NCBI RefSeq assembly: GCF_036884255.1
Contig: NZ_CP145605.1
Span: 3,782,001 to 3,846,000 of the forward strand
DNA: 64,000 nt
Source: Paenibacillus tundrae
GTDB lineage: Bacteria; Bacillota; Bacilli; Paenibacillales; Paenibacillaceae
Reading direction: 5' to 3'
The translations under genes were made by a program, and so were the position numbers. A model generated the notes under the pieces. The model was not told the origin of the DNA, did no database searches, and was given only the letters and a program-made list of their open reading frames with translations. This document shows positions 21,520-30,862 of this stretch, piece after piece. How positions within the stretch are numbered: the stretch's first letter is position 1; each line of letters opens with the position of its first letter.

Positions 21520-22656
21520 TTATGACAAACAAGAATATACAACATTCCGTAACCGCCGCTGAACGTAAGGCTCCTGACTGTTCAACAAATGCTGTGCATA
21601 CATTACTGTCAGCTCGGAATCCGGATCAATAATTGCCATACAACCCGCAGCACCACTCCATCCGAATTCACCAATGGCACTAAGTGATCCACTGCCTGCT
21701 TTGGAGATGTGCGTACGTACACCTAGTCCGTAACCATACCCATCCATATGATCCCAGGAGTAGTCCCCTCGGGTCATTTCATTCAGGTGATCTGTCCGCA
21801 TAAGCTCTACCGAAGCCCGGGAGAGAATTCGCACACCTTCCGGACTTGTGCCTCGACCTGTCAATGCATTCAAGAACAGAGCATAGTCGCTAACCGTGGA
21901 CATCAGCCCTGCTCCACCGCTTTCCAGCTCTGTACCTACACGGAATCCATTGCCATCCATACGTACGGCTTGTCCAAGCTCATCATTGTAAGCATATTGC
22001 GGAATTAAACGGCGCTGTTGTTCTTCATTCAGATCGAATGCCGTGTCTTTCATGCCGAGCGGTTCGGTAATCGCATCTCGCAAATACGTACCAAACTTCT
22101 TACCACTAACAACCTCCACCAGAGCTCCCAGCACGTCGTGACACATACTGTAGTTCCAATGTGTGCCAGGCTCAAATAACAATGGTTCTTTGGCAAGCGC
22201 TTTCGCAAATTCACGTGTGCTTACGGTTCCGTTGCTACTCTGTACGATCTCCTGTATACTTGGGCAACCCACATCATATGACAATCCAGCAGTCATGGTA
22301 AACAAGTCGCGTACCGTTATCGCTCTGGTCGCTTGTTCCAGCCGAACTTCTCCATTCGCCATCGTTTTCTTCACTTTCATGTCTGCATACTCTGGCAAGT
22401 ATTCTGATAACGGATCACTTAACAGCATATCGCCTCTCTCCACCAGTTGCAGCCCCGCAACACAGGTCATGATTTTGGTCATGGAATACAGATTAAAGAT
22501 CGCTCCATCCCCGATTGGTGTTTGCTCCTCTAGATTGGCATACCCATTCCGATAACGGAAAACGGGTTCATTTCGATGCAAGACAAGCACCTCTGCCCAC
22601 GGCACTCTCCAAGATGTGATACGATCAATAAATGAAGCAAGCGGTTTAAAGTCCAT
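21520..22656 (-). CDS. Serine hydrolase, beta-lactamase family (EstB/PBP4*-like)
   Basis: About 378 residues starting MDFKPLASFID. The S-x-x-K motif is LYSMTK (Ser58, Lys61). The second motif is WNYSMCHDV (Tyr-Ser-Met instead of the usual Tyr-x-Asn) and the third is likely FGWSGAAG near the C-terminus. No signal peptide, so cytoplasmic. Probable esterase or peptidase of unknown substrate. The frame is open to 22902, but the 82 extra codons upstream look non-coding, and the purine-rich AAGGACGGGG before 22656 supports the shorter start. Confidence 0.85.
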   Translation of the reverse strand: MDFKPLASFIDRITSWRVPWAEVLVLHRNEPVFRYRNGYANLEEQTPIGDGAIFNLYSMTKIMTCVAGLQLVERGDMLLSDPLSEYLPEYADMKVKKTMANGEVRLEQATRAITVRDLFTMTAGLSYDVGCPSIQEIVQSSNGTVSTREFAKALAKEPLLFEPGTHWNYSMCHDVLGALVEVVSGKKFGTYLRDAITEPLGMKDTAFDLNEEQQRRLIPQYAYNDELGQAVRMDGNGFRVGTELESGGAGLMSTVSDYALFLNALTGRGTSPEGVRILSRASVELMRTDHLNEMTRGDYSWDHMDGYGYGLGVRTHISKAGSGSLSAIGEFGWSGAAGCMAIIDPDSELTVMYAQHLLNSQEPYVQRRLRNVVYSCLS

Positions 22657-22836
22657 GTTTTCCCCGTCCTTGTATGTAGAATCTATGATCATTATAGATG
22701 ATCCATTGCCGATGTGGTTTACGCGCACCCACATTCCACGCACTCTATTAATATACGACTCCATCAAAAGCAAAACAACCATTTTCAGCACAATACCAAG
22801 AACGGTTATCCTTGGACTTAATTCAATAACACAACA

Positions 22837-22866
22837 AATAAGCCAATCCCGAAGGATCAGCTTATT
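22837..22866 (-). terminator. Intrinsic terminator with TTCG loop
   Basis: On the minus strand AATAAGC-TGATCC-TTCG-GGATTG-GCTTATT forms a 13-bp stem (two G-U pairs) with a stable TTCG tetraloop and a T/G-rich tail. It directly follows the small gene ending at 22883. Confidence 0.7.
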
Positions 22867-22882
22867 TGTTAGCTTTTTGAGC

Positions 22883-23071
22883 TTATGTGCGTCTGTTCTC
22901 AACAGATTTCATGCGGTTCTGGTCGTCAGACACTCGGTCATGACTGAATTCTTGACCTGCTTCCATCTCGCCATGTCCTGAAATGTTACGGGAGAATTGG
23001 GTGAACTGTCGTTTATGTTCATCCTGTTCATGCTTTTGCTTCAGAAGCTGTTGTGGATCCTGATTAGTCAT
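22883..23071 (-). CDS. Small hydrophilic protein of unknown function
   Basis: 62 residues, MTNQDPQQLLKQKHEQDEHK then a region with FSRNISGHGEMEAGQEFSHD and a basic C-terminus. It has no membrane segment and is rich in Gln, Glu, Lys, His and Arg. AGGGGAGG stands 7 nt before the ATG and a TTCG terminator follows, so it looks like a real single-gene unit. The composition recalls small spore-associated or stress proteins of Bacillales, but I recognise no family. Confidence 0.65.
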   Translation of the reverse strand: MTNQDPQQLLKQKHEQDEHKRQFTQFSRNISGHGEMEAGQEFSHDRVSDDQNRMKSVENRRT

Positions 23072-23209
23072 GAGGTTACCTCCCCTAAATAAAATCATGT
23101 TTATTTCAACGCACTACATAAGTTTTCCATAAGAACGCAAAGCTTATGCATGAAGATTTGCATTTAACGATTGCATTCAACAATTCTACTCAACACACTG
23201 GTTAACGTA

Positions 23210-24646
<1,437 letters not shown>

Positions 24647-24809
24647 TCATGTTTAACCTGTTTAATCCTTAAAACCACACTACTTCAATGAAGCCGCTTT
24701 GTTAGGTCAGCGTATAATCCTATATCTTGCTCTTAACTCATGTTACTTATATTAATGATCAAAATATATACTTTGTGGCATTTAGTCCGAGTTAACAAAG
24801 ATTCGCATT

Positions 24810-24827
24810 TGTTACATTGATGTAACA
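24810..24827. promoter_or_regulatory. Palindrome in the GH1 / RpiR divergent region
   Basis: TGTTACAT-TG-ATGTAACA is a perfect 8-bp inverted repeat with a 2-bp spacer. A half-site-like TGTTATATTACA lies at about 24845-24856. Candidate operator for the adjacent RpiR-family protein. The rest of 24632-24914 is AT-rich with no gene. Confidence 0.55.
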
Positions 24828-24914
24828 CCTTGTTTTTATAACTTTGTTATATTACATTTAGAAAGGTGGCTTGCATTTTTGTACGTGCTTCAGAATCAAA
24901 GGAGGGTATATTTC

Positions 24915-25646
24915 ATGTTTTCTAACGAGCAGATCTCTTCATATAATGACTTGGAATTATCAATATATAACTACATTTCACAGAACATGGAGAAGGTTGC
25001 TTACATGCGCATAAGAGAGCTGGCAGATGAGACGCATGTTTCTACTGCAACGATTCTGCGATTTTGTAGAAAAAACCAATGTGAGGGCTTTTCGGAGTTT
25101 AAAGTGAAGTTGAAAATGTTACTGGCTCAGCACAATAGAAAATCAACAAAAGCCTTGAAAAGTCCTCATCATGCTGTGTATGAATTTTTCGAACGTTCCC
25201 AGAATCCTGAATTGGAAGAGAAGATTAGAACAGCAGCACAATTGGTGTCCACAGCCAGCAGTGTCATTTTTATCGGTACGGGGAGTTCAGGGATTATGGC
25301 GGAATATGGCGCTAGATATTTCTCAAGCCTTGGCACGTTCTCGATGTATATTAATGATCCTCAGTTCCCTGTCCATGCCAAAATACGAGAGAACAGTGTT
25401 ACGATTGCATTATCGACCTCGGGTGAAAATCCATTCATCCTACCCCATCTAACACAAATTAAGCAGGAGAAAAATAAAATTGTGAGTATTACGAATAATC
25501 GCCAATCCACTATAGCCAAAATCTCCGATACTAATATTCCCTATTATGTAAATGAGGAGTACTATGAATCAGCAAATATAACCACCCAATTCCCCGTACT
25601 CTTTCTATTGGAATGGATGGCTCGAGAGGTTTCCAAACATGAATGA
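24915..25646 (+). CDS. MurR/RpiR family transcriptional regulator
   Basis: About 244 residues from ATG at 24915, set by AAGGAGGG 10 nt upstream (an in-frame start at 24879 lacks a site). The N-terminal RpiR helix-turn-helix (about 15-75, MRIRELADETHVSTATILRFCRK) is followed by a SIS sugar-phosphate domain (about 105-235, SVIFIGTGSSGIMAEYGARYF). It is divergent from the GH1 phospho-glucosidase gene, so a phosphorylated beta-glucoside is the likely effector (inference). Confidence 0.9.
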   Translation: MFSNEQISSYNDLELSIYNYISQNMEKVAYMRIRELADETHVSTATILRFCRKNQCEGFSEFKVKLKMLLAQHNRKSTKALKSPHHAVYEFFERSQNPELEEKIRTAAQLVSTASSVIFIGTGSSGIMAEYGARYFSSLGTFSMYINDPQFPVHAKIRENSVTIALSTSGENPFILPHLTQIKQEKNKIVSITNNRQSTIAKISDTNIPYYVNEEYYESANITTQFPVLFLLEWMAREVSKHE

Positions 25647-25681
25647 GTCATAAATTTTGCTCAAGCAAGACTTTGTTCTAC

Positions 25682-26350
25682 CTAATTTGCCCAGAGTTCT
25701 TCGATGCGCTCTACCAAGTTATTTAGTGTCTTCCCATCTGTTTGCTTCGTAAAATTTATCATCTCTTCCGTGTTCCCTTGGAACGCAGATAGTACATAGT
25801 TGTCGTCTACAACATAATACGTCGCATATCTAGTAAAAGAATAACTCCCCTTTTGTTCAGGGGCAGTCCCTCCTTTGATAGAAGTCACTATTTTCATACC
25901 AGGTTTCAGATCGGGTTCTACCCCCACGAAGTCAGCATTATAAAATAAGTTAATGTTCTCGTTAACCTCTTTTCCCACGATCACCTGGTGTACCTTAACC
26001 TCATATGAAACAAACGTTGGTTGATAAGGTTCTATGCCCTGACTCTTATCCTTCTCGGCAAAATCCCCCTCTGGTGTTCCTGGTTCTGTAGATAAAGTAG
26101 CTCGGAAATTCTCATTTTGTTTCAACACTTCAGCTATAATTACTGCATCGGATATCTCTAGAATTTGATCAAAGGGGACATCTATCGTCTGTACATACGC
26201 AGGACTACCTGCTGAAAGTGGATATTCTTCACGTAGTTCTTCTATTCTTTCATTGGTAAGACTTGCAACGAGTTGTTGATCCGTTGAGCAGCCCAATACA
26301 ACAATTGTTAAGCTGCACAACAATGCCGCCATTAACGTGTTCGTTTTCAT
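25682..26350 (-). CDS. Putative lipoprotein, unknown function
   Basis: 222 residues with a lipoprotein signal (LTIVVLGC, Cys21), so it should sit on the outer face of the membrane. After the anchor come a charged stretch and a beta-rich domain (SDAVIIAEVLKQNENFR near 65, VKVHQVIVGKEVNENINLFY near 115, MKIVTSIKGG near 145). This arrangement is common in uncharacterised Bacillales lipoproteins. It is the last of three minus-strand genes with a polytopic membrane protein and a DUF1963 protein upstream. No function assigned. Confidence 0.75.
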   Translation of the reverse strand: MKTNTLMAALLCSLTIVVLGCSTDQQLVASLTNERIEELREEYPLSAGSPAYVQTIDVPFDQILEISDAVIIAEVLKQNENFRATLSTEPGTPEGDFAEKDKSQGIEPYQPTFVSYEVKVHQVIVGKEVNENINLFYNADFVGVEPDLKPGMKIVTSIKGGTAPEQKGSYSFTRYATYYVVDDNYVLSAFQGNTEEMINFTKQTDGKTLNNLVERIEELWAN

Positions 26351-26383
26351 TATCCTTTTTCTCCATTTCAGTTTAGAAAATGT

Positions 26384-26872
26384 TCATGACCTGTTTCGCA
26401 GTATCCGCTCCATTATCCAGCCTATGAATATAGAGAACGACAATCCGAAAAGCAGGATTGGAAAGTTATAATACAGTGTATTAGTATACTGGTTCAGCCA
26501 GCCAAAGCGGTAGACTGCCGAATCGGGATCATTCGTGTAACCGTTCAGCTGTTCGCCTAAATTGTGAATGAATTGAACTTCCATGAAGATAAAGAGACCA
26601 CACAACAAAATAGCTACAATAGGTATCAGAGCATACATCGGATCCGAGCGATCACGATGATCATTAAACCACCTTCTGGTTAACGTCATCGTCCACATAC
26701 ACAGGATAATAAATGTCAGTATGGATGGAAATAGAACGAGAAGACCCAGATTTCCGTTACCAGAAACTCCTCTACCCGGTTCATGCTGAATAGTTGAAAT
26801 ATGTACACCTCCGACCATCAGCACATTCCAGAGCAGAAAAAAAAGATACGGTTTATGAATTCGTTTCATCAT
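26384..26872 (-). CDS. Membrane protein of unknown function (four helices)
   Basis: 162 residues with four hydrophobic segments at about 9-27, 44-65, 85-105 and 137-157, and a basic C-terminus (MERILRNRS). No family recognised. Its ATG lies 2 bp after the stop of the DUF1963 gene with GGAGG 9 nt upstream, so the two are co-translated. It is followed after 33 bp by a lipoprotein gene. The topology suggests a small integral protein that may act with that lipoprotein. Confidence 0.7.
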   Translation of the reverse strand: MMKRIHKPYLFFLLWNVLMVGGVHISTIQHEPGRGVSGNGNLGLLVLFPSILTFIILCMWTMTLTRRWFNDHRDRSDPMYALIPIVAILLCGLFIFMEVQFIHNLGEQLNGYTNDPDSAVYRFGWLNQYTNTLYYNFPILLFGLSFSIFIGWIMERILRNRS

Positions 26873-26873
26873 C

Positions 26874-27488
26874 TTAGGTATCCTCCACTATAATATAACC
26901 TTCATGTTTAGTTTCCTTGAGGTAAACAAACATGGTTGGTGCTCCACCAGCATTGATATAAAAAGGCAACCAATTCGTATGCAGTTGAAGTAATAGATGA
27001 TCATGTTCTTCTATTGGAGACCCTTGAATACATGCGGGAATACCTCCGAATTTATCGATGTCTATTTCTTCAAAGCTTGATGTATGTCCCTCTGTCACCT
27101 GCTTAACCTGGGGTATCCAGACACACTGTTCATCAGTGGTTGGTCCAGTTACATGCTCTCGAATAGATATGCAGCTTGGAATACTCCCCTCAGCCTGAAT
27201 AATAACTGCATTCTCGCCCTCATATGGATATATAATATCCGGATCAAAAAACGTGTCTTGTCGGTCTTCAGGCTGTGTCACAAAAATGTATGCCATCCGG
27301 ATGGAATTCACATCTTCATCCCATTCGTCTAATCGAACCTGCCCTATAAATTTCATAGGTCGATCATCCCATGCAGCACTGACAGGCCACTCTGGAGAGG
27401 TCAGCCAATCTGGCTGTCCACCAAATCTCGTCTGAAACGGTTCATATTCAGATACGGAAACAAAATGAGTTATTTTATATGCATACAT
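26874..27488 (-). CDS. DUF1963 (YwqG-like) protein
   Basis: About 204 residues. The pattern RFGGQPDWLTSPEWP (about 22-36), MKFIGQVRLDE (about 45-55), the central acidic stretch and FGGIPACIQG (about 145-155) followed by LLLQLHTNWLPFYINAGGAPTMFVYL is typical of DUF1963. These cytoplasmic proteins often occur in contact-dependent or toxin-immunity settings, but no toxin is visible here. An alternative GTG start at 27506 has no ribosome binding site; ATG 27488 has GGAG 12 nt upstream. First gene of a three-gene set. Confidence 0.75.
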   Translation of the reverse strand: MYAYKITHFVSVSEYEPFQTRFGGQPDWLTSPEWPVSAAWDDRPMKFIGQVRLDEWDEDVNSIRMAYIFVTQPEDRQDTFFDPDIIYPYEGENAVIIQAEGSIPSCISIREHVTGPTTDEQCVWIPQVKQVTEGHTSSFEEIDIDKFGGIPACIQGSPIEEHDHLLLQLHTNWLPFYINAGGAPTMFVYLKETKHEGYIIVEDT

Positions 27489-27742
27489 AGATAGAATCAA
27501 CTCCACATCATATAGTCAGATCTTACTATCTTAACAGTAGTTTAAATAAGAGAATAAGCACAAATGATACCGATGAAACATTTACGATGCAACCTTACTG
27601 TGTAATATCATTCATGAAATAAAGCCTCATCGCATAAAACGATAAATGGTGTAGCATATCAGACATGGTTCCGGTTGCATGTCCCTCTTCAGCCATTGCA
27701 ATTTAGATCATATTATGTGGTTCATAAAGGAGCGATTGGAAG

Positions 27743-28414
27743 ATGACACGAATGCTCTTGTCCTATCCTCTTAGCACGCATACTCCCATATATAACGGTA
27801 ATCCTCCGGTAGAGATCCAGCAGCAGTCGAGTATAGATCAAGGTAATCTGTACAATCAGTTCATTATTACTTCCCTTAACCACAACGGTACGCATATTGA
27901 CGGACCATGGCATTTCAATCCTCAGGGCAAAAAGTTAACGGAGATCCCGTTAGATAACTTCATCTTCAACCATCCTGTCGTGCTTGATATTCCCAAACAA
28001 GATGATGAGCTTATTACCAAAGCAGATCTTGAACCTTATGAACATCAAATTGCTGGTTCGGATCTAGTGTTGATTCGCACTGGTTTTGGCAATAAACGGT
28101 CAACAGACCCTACCCGATACAGCAATCATAACCCGGGTCTTGCAGCATCTGCTGCCCGTTACCTAATGGTCTTCGACTCGTTGCGGGCAGTTGGATTGGA
28201 CGCGATCTCAGCTGGCGCGGCTAATCATCCAGATGAAGCCGTTGCTTTTCACCAAACGATATTAGGGAAAGACAGGATCGATGGCAAGTATATTCTCGTC
28301 ATTGAGGACATGAATCTCAATCATGATCTGTCTAATATTAGCAAGGTATACGCTATCCCATTGTATATTGAAGGTGTGGACAGCAGTTTTGCAACGGTGT
28401 TTACCGAAACCTAA
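27743..28414 (+). CDS. Cyclase family protein (kynurenine formamidase-like)
   Basis: 223 residues. The metal-binding motif HNGTHIDGPWHF (about 52-63) is the H-x-G-T-H-x-D-x-P-x-H signature of the cyclase/KynB family, and a later DAISAGAANHPDEAVAFHQTILGK region (about 153-175) gives the catalytic His/Glu. Such enzymes hydrolyse formyl-amides such as N-formylkynurenine or related esters. No kynurenine genes are near, so the substrate is open. GGAG lies 10 nt before ATG, and a strong terminator follows. Confidence 0.85.
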   Translation: MTRMLLSYPLSTHTPIYNGNPPVEIQQQSSIDQGNLYNQFIITSLNHNGTHIDGPWHFNPQGKKLTEIPLDNFIFNHPVVLDIPKQDDELITKADLEPYEHQIAGSDLVLIRTGFGNKRSTDPTRYSNHNPGLAASAARYLMVFDSLRAVGLDAISAGAANHPDEAVAFHQTILGKDRIDGKYILVIEDMNLNHDLSNISKVYAIPLYIEGVDSSFATVFTET

Positions 28415-28422
28415 TTGTATAA

Positions 28423-28462
28423 AAAAACGCGCTGAGAGAACTCTTCTCTCTAGCGCGTTTTT
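28423..28462. terminator. Bidirectional intrinsic terminator
   Basis: AAAAACGCGCT pairs with AGCGCGTTTTT, with inner AGAGA / CTCT pairing, and T-runs on both strands. It lies between the convergent cyclase and YitT genes. Confidence 0.9.
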
Positions 28463-28470
28463 GATTCTTT

Positions 28471-29343
28471 CTAGTGAATATCCTTCTTCTTGAAATTCCC
28501 GCCTTTAACCTCGGCTACATCGTATACGACTACAAAAGCCGTAGGATCAATTTCATGAATGATATCTTTAATTTTACTCTCTTCCATCCGGTTGATGACA
28601 CACGTAATTTCTTTGAATTGCTCATTAGAGTATCCACCATATGCGTCCGTATATGTTGCTCCACGTCCTAGACGATCACGAATGGTTTCGACCATAATCT
28701 CTGGTTGATTCGTAATAATTTTGAATGTCTTGGAACCGCTCAAGCCTTCTTCAACGATATGTATAACTTTAGAAGCAATAAAGTACGCAAGCCCTGACAG
28801 AATCGCCCCTTGCAGACCGAATACGGTAGACACGACGATAAACACAAACATGTTGAGGAACAGGATTAGGTCACTCGTTCCAAATGGGACTTTACGGGAT
28901 AACAACACAGCCAACATGTCTATTCCATCTAATGCTCCGCCATTACGCAGTGCAAGACCCATACCAAAACCGATAATAATACCGCCAACAACGGTAACCA
29001 GCAAAGTATCGCCTTGAATAATCGTTGGCACATGGTGCATCATACTGGTGCTAACCGCAAGTGAAGCAATACCGATGACCGAATATAAAGCAAAACTCTT
29101 ACCAATCTGCTTATAACCAAGCCATACAAAAGGAATGTTAATAAGCCCGATTAACATCCCGAGTGGTAGTCCGAACAATTGTGATCCTACGATGCTAAGA
29201 CCGGTTACCCCGCCGTCCGAGACATTGTTCGGAATCAATATGGCTTCCAAGCCATATGCCGTGATAAATCCCCCGATAATGATTAACAATACTTTGGAGA
29301 GGATCTTTAGCTTGTTCGATTTTTGTATTCTGTTTTGATTCAT
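28471..29343 (-). CDS. YitT family membrane protein (DUF161/DUF2179)
   Basis: About 290 residues from MNQNRIQKSNK, with AAGGGGG upstream; the open frame reaches 29418 but lacks a site there. Six hydrophobic segments (about 18-205) include GGFITAYGLEAILIPNNVSDGG and FGMGLALRNGGALDGIDMLA, typical of the family, and a soluble DUF2179 domain ends the protein (about 210-285, TFKIITNQPEIMVETI). Function is unknown in general. Single gene sharing a bidirectional terminator with the cyclase gene. Confidence 0.88.
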   Translation of the reverse strand: MNQNRIQKSNKLKILSKVLLIIIGGFITAYGLEAILIPNNVSDGGVTGLSIVGSQLFGLPLGMLIGLINIPFVWLGYKQIGKSFALYSVIGIASLAVSTSMMHHVPTIIQGDTLLVTVVGGIIIGFGMGLALRNGGALDGIDMLAVLLSRKVPFGTSDLILFLNMFVFIVVSTVFGLQGAILSGLAYFIASKVIHIVEEGLSGSKTFKIITNQPEIMVETIRDRLGRGATYTDAYGGYSNEQFKEITCVINRMEESKIKDIIHEIDPTAFVVVYDVAEVKGGNFKKKDIH

Positions 29344-29486
29344 TCCATTTCCCCCTTGATGAACAATGCACAACGTAAATTTTAGCAAACATAAAAAATA
29401 GTCTATAACAAAAATCACACTCTTGGCAATAGAAGGTCATTTAAAAAAAGCATGTTACGCTATCTATTGAATCCAAGCTCATTACA

Positions 29487-29843
29487 TTATTTCCCGATAA
29501 ATGATCGATATGCCACAATTTTAAGTTCCAGCATTTCGTTCGCGGCATGAAGGTTGTTCATCTGATCTTCAACGGCTCTCTTATGATTCTCCAGCAGCTT
29601 CAAACGTTCTGGAGCTGTGTGCTCACCTTCTTGAAATAACGAAGCATATTTTTTGATGACAGCGATCGGCATTTGTGTTTCTTTTAACTTGATGACGAAT
29701 TGCAGCCACTTCACATGAGATTCATTATATCGCCTATCTCCACCGGCATCACGAAGTGGGATGATGATCTGCTCCTTTTCGTAATACCGCAACGTATGCG
29801 CACTGATCCCGAGCAATTCAGCGACTTCACCAATGGTATGCAT
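29487..29843 (-). CDS. MerR family transcriptional regulator
   Basis: 118 residues from ATG 29843, 7 nt after AAGGAG; the frame is open to 29903 without a site. Residues 1-70 (MHTIGEVAELLGISAHTLRYYEKEQI, then RRYNESHVKWLQFVIKLKETQMP) are the MerR winged helix, followed by a dimerisation coiled coil (about 78-112). There is no metal-binding Cys cluster, so a small-molecule or stress sensor of the YfmP/AdhR type is likely. It is divergent from an SDR gene whose promoter has the 19-bp spacer and dyad that MerR proteins activate. Confidence 0.9.
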   Translation of the reverse strand: MHTIGEVAELLGISAHTLRYYEKEQIIIPLRDAGGDRRYNESHVKWLQFVIKLKETQMPIAVIKKYASLFQEGEHTAPERLKLLENHKRAVEDQMNNLHAANEMLELKIVAYRSFIGK

Positions 29844-29869
29844 GGTTGAACTCCTTTCCATTTTCTTGC

Positions 29870-29900
29870 TTGACTTAGAGTAAGCTCTAATCAGTATAAT
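29870..29900 (+). promoter_or_regulatory. MerR-type promoter of the SDR gene
   Basis: TTGACT (29870-29875) and TATAAT (29895-29900) are separated by 19 bp, the overlong spacing typical of MerR-activated promoters. The spacer holds the dyad TTAGAG-TAAG-CTCTAA (29875-29890). Confidence 0.85.
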
Positions 29901-29955
29901 CAACTCGTAGTCACATCACAATAAAAATACTGAAATTAGATTCGGAGGAATTCTC

Positions 29956-30738
29956 ATGAAATACACCGTAATTACTGGAGCAAGTTCAGGCATTGGATAT
30001 GAAGCAGCTTTGGCATTTGCAGCACGTGGTAAACATCTGATTCTAGCTGCACGCAGAACCGCTGAGTTGGAACAGTTAAAATCCAAAATTGCTGAAATAG
30101 ATAACACGTTAGACGTTGTCAATCGCACCGTAGATCTATCCATTGCCGCGGATGTACATGCTTTCTATGAAAGTTTGAACGGTTATTCCATCGAAACATG
30201 GATCAACAATGCTGGCTTTGGCAATTTTGCCTCCGTTGGTGAGCAACACTTGCCTAAAATTGAACAAATGCTTCATCTCAATATTGAAGCTCTTACGATT
30301 CTCTCCACTCTCTATGTTCGGGATTATGCCGAGACTCCAGGCACACAGATTATCAACATCTCTTCCGGAGGCGGCTATACGATTGTACCCGATGCGGTAA
30401 CGTATTGTGCAACCAAGTTTTATGTCAGCGCCTTTACCGAAGGTTTGGCACAAGAGCTCAAAAGTAAACATGTGCCCATGCAAGCCAAAGTGCTCGCGCC
30501 TGCTGCTACAGAGACCGAGTTTGCTGAACGTGCCTTTGATCTAGATCAGTTCCAGTATGAAGGGCGTGTACCTAAGTTCCATACAGCCGAGCAGATGGCC
30601 GGATTTTTACTAGACCTGTACGACAGTGAATATGTCGTAGGGATCGTTAATGGACTAACGTATGAATTTGAACTGAAAGACCCCATGTTTCCTTATGCCA
30701 CCCGAGCAGCAAGTAAACCCGTTGATTCAAACAACTAA
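29956..30738 (+). CDS. Short-chain dehydrogenase/reductase
   Basis: 260 residues. The NAD(P)-binding motif is TGASSGIGYEAA (about 6-17), the NNAG equivalent is WINNAGFGN (about 80-88), and the catalytic triad is Ser in INISSGGGY (about 136) with Tyr/Lys in YCATKF (about 149-154). ARR after strand 2 suggests NADP preference. RBS GGAGG precedes ATG. It is expressed from the MerR-type promoter, so the MerR protein encoded divergently probably induces it, as in aldehyde or electrophile responses (inference). The substrate is unknown. Confidence 0.9.
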   Translation: MKYTVITGASSGIGYEAALAFAARGKHLILAARRTAELEQLKSKIAEIDNTLDVVNRTVDLSIAADVHAFYESLNGYSIETWINNAGFGNFASVGEQHLPKIEQMLHLNIEALTILSTLYVRDYAETPGTQIINISSGGGYTIVPDAVTYCATKFYVSAFTEGLAQELKSKHVPMQAKVLAPAATETEFAERAFDLDQFQYEGRVPKFHTAEQMAGFLLDLYDSEYVVGIVNGLTYEFELKDPMFPYATRAASKPVDSNN

Positions 30739-30744
30739 TACAAA

Positions 30745-30795
30745 AAAAAGAGCAGTTCCAGGTCACACGAGTGTGATTTGGGAACTGCTCTTTTT
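30745..30795. terminator. Intrinsic terminator
   Basis: AAAAAGAGCAGTTCC pairs perfectly with GGAACTGCTCTTTTT, with an inner TCACAC / GTGTGA stem. It ends the SDR transcript and probably also the convergent nspC operon. Confidence 0.9.
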
Positions 30796-30862
30796 ACTTA
30801 TATAATTACAATATACATCGCTAGAGTAATAACGGTGATAACTTAGGATATATAATAACGTA

